Below are positions 57,611 to 64,000 of a stretch of DNA of 64,000 bases, one piece after another (position 1 is the stretch's first letter; each line of letters starts with the position of its first letter). The notes below the pieces were generated by a model. That model saw nothing but the letters and a program-made list of their open reading frames with translations. It was not told where the DNA came from and did no database searches. The stretch spans positions 434,001 through 498,000 of the forward strand of contig NZ_JAAVUR010000003.1 in NCBI RefSeq assembly GCF_018449545.1, read 5' to 3'. Position numbers and translations under genes: made by a program. This DNA comes from Granulicella sp. dw_53. Its GTDB lineage: Bacteria > Acidobacteriota > Terriglobia > Terriglobales > Acidobacteriaceae.

Positions 57611-58315
57611 ATGAACCCGCCCATCTTCAAGAACAAGATTCTCTGCTCTCTCGAGCCTGAAATTATTGAACGTCTTCAACTCAGGTCCCTCCAGCTACCC
57701 TCCGGGCGCGAGGTCGAGAACCCCGGCGAGCCCATTGATAACCTTATCTTTATCGAAGAGGGCATTGGCTCGATGACCACCACCTTCGGCGACGGTTTTC
57801 AGGTTGAGGTTGGCCTCTTCGGGTACGAATCTGTGATGGGCGCCTCCGCTCTCATCGGAACCCGCCGCAGCCTCAACAAGGTCTACATGCAGATGGCAGG
57901 CTACGGCTTCGCCTGCCGTATGGATTACGGTATCGCGGAGTTCGGGCGTTTCGAGCGCTTTCACGATCTTGTGCTCCGCTACGTTCAGGCGCTGCTCATT
58001 CAAGCCTGTCAGTCCGCAGGATGCAATACGCATCACAACATCTCGCAACGTCTCGCCCGCTGGCTGTTGCTCTGCGGCGACCGCTCCGAGTCCCACATTC
58101 TTCCTCTCACCCATGAATATCTGGCCGACATGCTGGGGAGCAATCGCTCTACCGTCAGCGTCGCCGCAGAACATCTCCAGAACGCAGGTCTGATCCAATA
58201 CAGTCGCGGAAAGGTCATTATTCTGGATCGGCTCGGTCTCGAAAAGCGCGCTTGCGAGTGCTATCGCGTGGTCAAAGACCACCTCGACAACTACCTCGAA
58301 GTCGACCAGGACTAA
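57611..58315 (+). CDS. Crp/Fnr family transcriptional regulator (second copy in window)
   Basis: A 234-residue protein. The N-terminal sensor (about 20-120) is a degenerate cNMP fold (LIFIEEGIGSMTTTFGDGFQ, EVGLFGYESVMGASALIG) and lacks the cAMP-binding Arg/Glu pattern. The C-terminal HTH (about 165-215) has LTHEYLADMLGSNRSTVSVA. Distinct from the regulator at 12035. Start with AAGGGGG 5 nt upstream. Downstream of the bicarbonate genes; a link to them is only positional. Confidence 0.85.
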   Translation: MNPPIFKNKILCSLEPEIIERLQLRSLQLPSGREVENPGEPIDNLIFIEEGIGSMTTTFGDGFQVEVGLFGYESVMGASALIGTRRSLNKVYMQMAGYGFACRMDYGIAEFGRFERFHDLVLRYVQALLIQACQSAGCNTHHNISQRLARWLLLCGDRSESHILPLTHEYLADMLGSNRSTVSVAAEHLQNAGLIQYSRGKVIILDRLGLEKRACECYRVVKDHLDNYLEVDQD

Positions 58316-58350
58316 ACTGTTCTCGCCACAGGTAGCCTAAAGATAGGCTA

Positions 58351-59091
58351 TCAATAGCCTTGATCCTCCCGCACCGCGGTCGCCTTGTTCTTCACAAACG
58401 TGACCGCCATCGGTTTGCCCAAATTCGCGAACACCACCATGCGGTTCCCATATTCTTTGCTATTGCTCTTGCTGACCTGCCCCAGCGAGAGCTGTACTTG
58501 CCGCTCGTTCATCCCCAGGATCACGCGATGTTCATCCACCGCCTTCCAGATCTCCGGGCCCCAATGCTTGTACAGCTCATGAGGATCGTCGTAAAAGAAG
58601 ATCTCGTCCGTATAAAACGTGTACTGTCCATCCTGTCGATACCCTACCGGAGCCGCATACTCCTTCGTGGCATCGGCAGCGGCGGGAAGTGTGAACAGGA
58701 GGAGTACCTGCTTATCTCCTCCTGGAATTCGGAACGTAGCCGTCTTTGGAGCTACCTGTTCCACCGCTCCTTTGATCTTCATCTCTTGCGCTCCCAGCAG
58801 CGTCCCGGCGCTCTTCGCATACTGAACCACCTTCCCAGCCACCGGATAGTACTCCAGTTGCCCACCCGCCGAGATCCATACGGTGGCCCCGAACAGATCC
58901 TTCATATCCGCCATCGATGCCGGCCGCTTCTGTTTCAGAAACACCAGATCGTCATCCGCGATTCGCTCCCTCACCGGAGCTTTGACGACGGCAGGCGCAT
59001 TCCTCTCCCGGTAGATCAGCCCCACACGGATCCCTACCGCGAGCACCAACACCACGCTGGCCCCGATTGCTGCCTTCTTCCCGCTCTCCAT
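58351..59091 (-). CDS. Membrane-anchored protein with SmpA/OmlA-like C-terminus
   Basis: A 246-residue protein. One N-terminal membrane helix (about 8-26, IGASVVLVLAVGIRVGLIY). The middle domain (about 45-180) is unrecognised. The last 50 residues (GMNERQVQLSLGQVSKSNSK, MAVTFVKNKATAVRE) resemble the SmpA/OmlA fold of BamE-type proteins. GAGGAGG lies 6-7 nt before the ATG. It could serve envelope assembly; this is a weak inference from a short motif. Confidence 0.6.
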   Translation of the reverse strand: MESGKKAAIGASVVLVLAVGIRVGLIYRERNAPAVVKAPVRERIADDDLVFLKQKRPASMADMKDLFGATVWISAGGQLEYYPVAGKVVQYAKSAGTLLGAQEMKIKGAVEQVAPKTATFRIPGGDKQVLLLFTLPAAADATKEYAAPVGYRQDGQYTFYTDEIFFYDDPHELYKHWGPEIWKAVDEHRVILGMNERQVQLSLGQVSKSNSKEYGNRMVVFANLGKPMAVTFVKNKATAVREDQGY

Positions 59092-59132
59092 AACAGCCTC
59101 CTCGACCTAATTTTGCCTGATAACCGTGAACT

Positions 59133-60482
59133 CTAGTTCACCGGCTCCGAACCGCTCAACTCCCGCTCCGAGGCCATCAGCTCATCGGCCGTCAGCTCAT
59201 CGGCCTTCCTCAGTTGCGGAAATACCCCCGCCGCGCTGGCCGTAACGACCATCGAAGCGATACCACCGATCACCACGGCCCGGACCGCTCCCCACCACTG
59301 CGCCGTCAAGCCGCTCTCGAACTCCCCAAACTCGTTCGAGGCGCCAATAAACAGCCAGTTCACCGCGCTGACTCTCCCGCGCATCTCCGGCGGAGTCGCC
59401 AGTTGCAGAATGCTGGAACGCACAACCACGCTCACCATATCGCTCGCTCCCACCACTACCAGCGCCGCCCCGCTGAGCCAAATGCTCTTCGAGAGCCCGA
59501 ATACGACCGTCGCCGCCCCAAAGATGCCCACGCATGTCATCATCGTGACGCCCGCGCGGCGCTTGATCGGCCGCACCAGCATCGTCAGACTCACCCCCAA
59601 CGCTCCCAGGCTCGGCATGGCCCTGAGCAGCCCCAAGCCCTGTGGACCTGCGTGCAGGATATCCGTCGCAAAGATCGGTAGCAGCGCCACCGCGCCTCCA
59701 AGCAGCACCGCAAACAGATCCAGCGAGATCGACCCCAACAGGAGCTTGGTCTTCCAGACATACTCCAGACCCGCCAGCACCGTCCGTATGCTGAAAGCCT
59801 TCTGCTCTTTGCTCACCAACGGCGTCCGAATCATCCCCACCAGCACGATGAAGGCAAGCAGCGTAAACAGCGTAAAGGCATAGACCACCGGAGCCCCACG
59901 CCAGTCCACCAGAACCCCTGCCAGCGGCACCGTAAAGAGCAGCCCACCCACAGCCGGCCCTGCCATATTTGCAATCTGATATACCGTGGCGCCCCATGTC
60001 ACGGCATTTACGAAGTGTTCCTTCTTTACCAGGCTGGGGAGCATCGCACTCGACGCTGGCCCGCTGAACGCCCTGCCCAACCCAATCCCGATGAGTACCG
60101 CGTAGATAGGCCACACCCGTCCTGCCGCTAGCATTGCCGGGCTTAGCGACAGCCACAGGAGTAGCAGCGTACATATCGCCTGCAATCCGTAACATCCCAG
60201 GATGATGCGGCGCCGGTCATATCGGTCCGCGGCATGCCCCGCAGGTAATACACAGAAGATGCCAGGCAAAAACAACGCCAACCCCGTATATCCGAGGTCC
60301 AACGCTGAATGCGTCATCGCATACACCTGCCACGCCACCGCTACCGATTGCGCTTCGGCCCCCAGAATCACCATCAGCCGCGCCGCCTGATACAGACGAA
60401 AATCCCTGGAACTGAACGCGGCCCTGAATGAAGTACCCGTCGTCAGCGGAGTGGTACGACGAACCGCTTTGAGATCGCCCAT
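59133..60482 (-). CDS. MFS exporter (EntS/MFS_3 type)
   Basis: A 449-residue, 12-helix protein. RAAFSSRDFRLYQAARLMVI at the start and AGHAADRYDRRRIILGCYGL (motif A-like) match the MFS_3/enterobactin-exporter family. RAFSGPASSAMLPSLVKKEH fits the loop of that family. Probably exports a small molecule or drug. Start ATG 60482 chosen because the conserved N-terminus begins just after it; an earlier frame start at 60560 is unsupported. Divergent promoter region not defined. Its stop lies 41 bp before the start of the gene at 59091. Confidence 0.85.
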   Translation of the reverse strand: MGDLKAVRRTTPLTTGTSFRAAFSSRDFRLYQAARLMVILGAEAQSVAVAWQVYAMTHSALDLGYTGLALFLPGIFCVLPAGHAADRYDRRRIILGCYGLQAICTLLLLWLSLSPAMLAAGRVWPIYAVLIGIGLGRAFSGPASSAMLPSLVKKEHFVNAVTWGATVYQIANMAGPAVGGLLFTVPLAGVLVDWRGAPVVYAFTLFTLLAFIVLVGMIRTPLVSKEQKAFSIRTVLAGLEYVWKTKLLLGSISLDLFAVLLGGAVALLPIFATDILHAGPQGLGLLRAMPSLGALGVSLTMLVRPIKRRAGVTMMTCVGIFGAATVVFGLSKSIWLSGAALVVVGASDMVSVVVRSSILQLATPPEMRGRVSAVNWLFIGASNEFGEFESGLTAQWWGAVRAVVIGGIASMVVTASAAGVFPQLRKADELTADELMASERELSGSEPVN

Positions 60483-60652
60483 GGATTGAAATTTGTTACA
60501 AGATCTCCGTTCGAAAGACCTGTTTTTTCTCCCCGATTTTGCATTCCCAATAATACACACGCATTCTTAGGAATCCTTCGCGCGGTGCCTGTACCAAGTG
60601 CAAGTTACTTTGAACTGCGATTAAAAAAATGCTTTCGTTGCTTGGACGAATC

Positions 60653-61780
60653 TTAATGCCTCTTCGTATCGACCGCCCGCTGATAGGCCTTCTCATAGCC
60701 CTGAATCATCTGGTCGACACTGAACTCAAGTACATTGGCGAGGCCTCTCTGTCTGATCGAATCCTTATCCTGCAAGGCGGTGGCGATGATCTCTGCGGCG
60801 CGCGCCGTGTCGCTCGGATCGAAATAGACCGCTCCTGCTCCTCCGACCTCGTTCATAGGTGGCTTATCCGTCGTAAAGACGGGGCATCCACAAGCCTGGG
60901 CCTCGAGTACAGGCCACCCAAAGCCCTCCTGCAGGGACGGAAATATCAGGCCCTCTGCCAGCGAATACGCCGCCCTCAGATCCTCGTTCGAGAGATTCGA
61001 CAGCTTCACAATAGAACTCTGCAAATCATTTTCGGTAATGAACTCTTCGATTGGTGCTGGAAGCGCTTTACCCACCAAGAGCAGACGAGATTTATCGGGC
61101 GCTAACAACTGCGTCAAATGACGAAAGATTTGAAGAACGCCAAGCTTGTTTTTATACCAGGACGACTGTCCAACATGAATGAAGAACGGTGCTCGACCGT
61201 CGAAACCAAGCTTGTCGAGTCTTGCCAGAGCTTCGCCTCGCTCCATCGGAAGGTACGGGTAGTTCAGACTGAGATAGACCGTCGATGCCGAACTCGGATC
61301 GCGTTGAGTCACCCTCAAGAGATCCAGACGCGTACACTCCGAATCGCATACGAAAAGTTGCGCGATCTTCAATCCCGCCAGGATCAGCGCTTGAAATTTT
61401 CGTCCTGTCGCAGAGACAACGTTCTGCGGAACCTCGCCCAAAGCGCTCTTGATCGCGAGCACGTCATGACAGGTCACGATGTGCGGAACATCCAGAATAT
61501 GCTTTGTATACATCGCGTTGGAGTGGTCGAGGATATGAACCACATCGAAGTTCTTCTTTATAGCTTTCAGCTTGCGCGGGAAGATCAGAAATTTGTCGAC
61601 ATACCCTAACCACTTCGCCGCACCGCTTCCCAAACTCTGGATTCTTCCCAGATAGGACTCTGGGGGCAGCAGTCTTACAGTATGGCCGCGAGAGACTAAC
61701 TCTTTCTCCATAAGAACAGCAAAACGTAGCATGCTTTCTTGCTTATCGAGGGCATAATTCCCGATTAGTAAAATTTGCAA
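60653..61780 (-). CDS. Glycosyltransferase family 4
   Basis: A 375-residue GT-B enzyme. The acceptor lobe comes first (MQILLIGNYALDKQESMLRF), then the donor lobe with FFIHVGQSSWYKNKLGVLQI and the nucleotide-sugar E-x7-E motif in PSLQEGFGWPVLEAQACGCP. It transfers a sugar from a nucleotide donor to a growing exopolysaccharide or lipid glycan. Same strand as the GDP-mannose dehydratase-like gene, 79 bp downstream of it, so the two may act in one pathway. Confidence 0.9.
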   Translation of the reverse strand: MQILLIGNYALDKQESMLRFAVLMEKELVSRGHTVRLLPPESYLGRIQSLGSGAAKWLGYVDKFLIFPRKLKAIKKNFDVVHILDHSNAMYTKHILDVPHIVTCHDVLAIKSALGEVPQNVVSATGRKFQALILAGLKIAQLFVCDSECTRLDLLRVTQRDPSSASTVYLSLNYPYLPMERGEALARLDKLGFDGRAPFFIHVGQSSWYKNKLGVLQIFRHLTQLLAPDKSRLLLVGKALPAPIEEFITENDLQSSIVKLSNLSNEDLRAAYSLAEGLIFPSLQEGFGWPVLEAQACGCPVFTTDKPPMNEVGGAGAVYFDPSDTARAAEIIATALQDKDSIRQRGLANVLEFSVDQMIQGYEKAYQRAVDTKRH

Positions 61781-61859
61781 GGTGCTTATTCCTTGGGAGG
61801 GAGGATTAGAGAGCGGAACGATGGCACTTCGACCTTATCGATGGATCCAGCACCTACGT

Positions 61860-62816
61860 CTAATTCGACTCATCTTCGGCGGCAAGCATGAGTTCTACAA
61901 CATCCGCCATCTTGTTCTTAGCGGTCCAGCCTAGCAAGCGCGCAGCTTTGGAGACGTCGGCATAACTGCACATAATCTCGGACGGCCGAATCATCTGCGC
62001 ATCCTCTTCCAGATACAACGAGATATCCTTACCCACCGATTTAAACGCGGCTTCTACAAAGTCGTGGAGTGTGTGGCTCTCGCCTGTTGCAATGACAAAA
62101 TCTTCCGGAGTGGGATGTTGCAGCATGCGCCACATCGCTTGTACATACTCGGGAGCCCATCCCCAATCCCGCAAAATATTGGTATTTCCAAGCCGTAGCT
62201 TTTCGCTGCTTCCATTCTTGATTGCAGAGACTGCCGCGATTACCTTCCGCGTAACAAATCGTGCAGGCCGCAACGGGGATTCGTGATTGAAGAGAATTCC
62301 ATTGCACGCGAAGATTCCATAAGACTCACGGTAGTTCACGACCTGCCAATGAGCGGCCGCCTTCGCTACTCCGTATGGGCTCTTCGGACGAAACGGCGTC
62401 TCCTCGTTAGCGACCGAGCGTCCCACATCACCGAAGCATTCGCTTGAACTCGCGTTATAGAACTTACTGTTTGCTCCGCGATATCGAATGCATTCAAGTA
62501 AGTTGAGTGTGCCGAAGGAGACGCTATGCATCGTCTCGACTGGCTCTTCAAAAGAGAGGGAGACCGAGCTCTGTCCCGCTAAGTTGTAGATCTCGTCTGG
62601 CGCTGCGGTATCCAGCGACGTCAAGACACTCCTAAAGTCGGTTAGCGTAGTAGATAGAAGTTTTACGTCACCCAAGATTCCCAGGCGCCGAAGATTTTCT
62701 CTCTTCCCCTGGTGAGCGTCTCGAGAAGCTCCCCATACCTCGTAACCTTGTTCTAGAAGAAATTGAGCTAGATAAGCTCCGTCCTGTCCCGAAATTCCGT
62801 AGATAAGAGCTCTCAT
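61860..62816 (-). CDS. GDP-mannose 4,6-dehydratase-like SDR
   Basis: A 318-residue extended SDR. The NAD(P) loop is GISGQDGAYLAQFLLEQGYE (GxxGxxG) and YNLAGQSSVSLSFEEP follows. The catalytic Tyr and Lys are in SPYGVAKAAAHW, and FYNASSSECFGD holds the Ser region. FNHESPLRPARFVTRKV and LGNTNILRDWGWAPEYVQAM are strongly GMD-like. It would make GDP-4-keto-6-deoxymannose, precursor of fucose or rhamnose sugars. Slightly shorter than E. coli Gmd (373). No GDP-fucose synthase is next to it in the window. Confidence 0.88.
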   Translation of the reverse strand: MRALIYGISGQDGAYLAQFLLEQGYEVWGASRDAHQGKRENLRRLGILGDVKLLSTTLTDFRSVLTSLDTAAPDEIYNLAGQSSVSLSFEEPVETMHSVSFGTLNLLECIRYRGANSKFYNASSSECFGDVGRSVANEETPFRPKSPYGVAKAAAHWQVVNYRESYGIFACNGILFNHESPLRPARFVTRKVIAAVSAIKNGSSEKLRLGNTNILRDWGWAPEYVQAMWRMLQHPTPEDFVIATGESHTLHDFVEAAFKSVGKDISLYLEEDAQMIRPSEIMCSYADVSKAARLLGWTAKNKMADVVELMLAAEDESN

Positions 62817-62974
62817 ATACCGTAAATCGAAGGTACGCGATTAAGAAGGGAATCACAAGTTCCCTATAAAGCAAGATATTGTAATAGTTTATCGTTCTAC
62901 GCTAAGCCGCGAACTACAAATGGAAAGCACTTACTATGTGATGCAAACCACCGATCTTCCTTTGGCGCGCAATC

Positions 62975-64000
62975 CTATCGCCCTAGATAAACCTTGTACT
63001 GCGTCTCGACCACACCGGTATTCCGCGCTAGTTGCAACTTCGCCTGATTGTATTGATAGAGCGTCTGCACCAGCCGGCTCTGTGCATCCGCCAGCGTCGC
63101 TTGTGCCTGTACCACAGGGAGATTATCGTCCACCCCTGCCGCGAAACGGTCGGTCGCATCCTGCAAAGCTTCGGTCGCTAGGTCTACGTTACTCCGCGCC
63201 ACCTTCACTAACTCGTTCGAAGACTGAACATCCAGCATCGCAGCCCGAATTTGCTGCTCGATCGTCACCTTGAGGCTTGCCACCTGCTGCCGCAGCGCCA
63301 TCAACTGCGCCACCGCAACCTCGCTCTCGCCCCGGATCTGCCCCTCTTGAAAGATCGGCACCTTCAGCGTTCCCTGCGCTACAAACGATCCGTGGTACAT
63401 CCCATGCGTCTCACCCACGACGCCGTAGTACCCACCAAACGACAGTACCGGATAACGCTCCGCTTTAACAGCCTTCCGAGTCTGATCTGCAATATCGATC
63501 TGAGACTGTAAATTCAGTAGGTCCTTCCGCCGCTCATACGCTAGCGTCAATGCATCTGCCAGCGGCAGCGTCGCGTACTCCGCATACGGAGCCGTATCCG
63601 TCAGTTGAATCTCCTGGTCTGCTGGAAGTCCAATCAGCCGGTTCAGCGCAATCTTGTCCTTCGCCCATGTGTTCTCGGCGTTGATCAGGGCCTGCTGTTG
63701 CGTTTGCAGTTGAACCCTCGCTCGCAGCACATCGAGATTTGTCCCCACTCCCGCGTCGTGCGATTCTGTGGCTTGGTGGAGCACCACCTCATCGGCCTTC
63801 TCCAGGGCCCGCGCATTCTCAATCTGGGAGGCATCCGCCAGCGCCCGCAGGTAATACGTCCCCACCCCTAGAACCAACTGGCCCCGTGCATTCAAGGTGG
63901 TCAGTTCTGCGCCACGCTCTGCTTTCTGGGCCGCACGAAAGAGATAGTAGGCCTGCGCGTTGAAGAGTGCCTGGTCCATCGTCAATTCGATTGTGGTCGT
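62975..64000 (-). CDS. TolC-family outer-membrane efflux protein (partial, 5' end outside window)
   Basis: At least 341 residues, C-terminal part of an OEP family protein. Two long coiled-coil repeats with Ala-rich helices: TATESHDAGVGTNLDVLRAR-like segments in repeat 1 and DRFAAGVDDNLPVVQAQATL in repeat 2. It forms trimeric barrels joining inner-membrane pumps to the outside. The frame stays open to the last base, so the start lies beyond 64000. Likely part of an efflux or polysaccharide export operon continuing to the right. Confidence 0.9.
   Translation of the reverse strand, partial: TTTIELTMDQALFNAQAYYLFRAAQKAERGAELTTLNARGQLVLGVGTYYLRALADASQIENARALEKADEVVLHQATESHDAGVGTNLDVLRARVQLQTQQQALINAENTWAKDKIALNRLIGLPADQEIQLTDTAPYAEYATLPLADALTLAYERRKDLLNLQSQIDIADQTRKAVKAERYPVLSFGGYYGVVGETHGMYHGSFVAQGTLKVPIFQEGQIRGESEVAVAQLMALRQQVASLKVTIEQQIRAAMLDVQSSNELVKVARSNVDLATEALQDATDRFAAGVDDNLPVVQAQATLADAQSRLVQTLYQYNQAKLQLARNTGVVETQYKVYLGR

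Overview
The window looks like a chromosomal segment of a GC-rich member of the Acidobacteriota, probably class Terriglobia (a Granulicella, Terriglobus or Edaphobacter relative). This is inferred from the sequence without a database search. Pointers are a very large TonB-dependent receptor with an N-terminal carboxypeptidase-regulatory-like domain, the form of the omega subunit, DUF4397 and LssY_C secreted proteins, a Tat-exported GH29 fucosidase and repeat proteins with export signals. No rRNA, tRNA, CRISPR array, transposase or phage gene was found.

Layout. 0-7 kb: a VOC protein, ribD and ribE (convergent), rho, rpoZ and a YifB/ComM ATPase. 7-14 kb: a HEAT-repeat exported protein, an ECF sigma / zinc anti-sigma / Spy-like periplasmic cassette with ATGA overlaps, an FG-GAP protein, a response regulator with an unusual cysteine-rich output region, a Crp/Fnr regulator and a DUF4015 hydrolase. 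14.5-17.5 kb: the translation block rplM-rpsI-rpsB-tsf on the minus strand. 18-26 kb: a GT39-like membrane glycosyltransferase, an orphan FtsX-type permease, a RodZ-like membrane regulator and the TonB receptor. 26-33 kb: metK and ahcY of the SAM cycle flank a transglutaminase-like protein, Ada, a small membrane protein and an MFS transporter. 33-37.5 kb: secreted proteins and GH29.

37.5-43.3 kb holds a histidine operon hisI-hisG-hisD-hisC-hisB-hisH-hisF, tightly coupled by TAATG and ATGA junctions. It is preceded by a good promoter, a 27-codon leader ORF with seven His codons, and a strong intrinsic terminator, which together form a textbook attenuator. hisA, hisE and a histidinol-phosphatase gene are absent from the cluster. 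43.3-50 kb: an HtrA protease, coaE, folD, a Trm112-like protein, a patatin/outer-membrane esterase and a DUF1348 protein. 50-51 kb is an AT-richer patch with two orphan small genes. 51-58 kb: PEP carboxylase, a beta-carbonic anhydrase with a SulP anion transporter, a small CxxC protein and a second Crp/Fnr regulator, which suggests a bicarbonate/anaplerosis neighbourhood. 58-64 kb: an anchored unknown, an MFS exporter, a GT4 glycosyltransferase, a GDP-mannose dehydratase-like SDR and a TolC-family protein cut by the window end (start of an exopolysaccharide/export region).

The most unusual non-coding signal is a pair of homologous intergenic elements of about 260-300 bp (928-1228 and 33079-33340). 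They share a promoter-like box with a -10 at identical offset, a hairpin, a common downstream motif and a G/C-run end. One copy lies in a convergent gap and cannot be a simple leader for the next gene, so this is a candidate ncRNA or repeat family.
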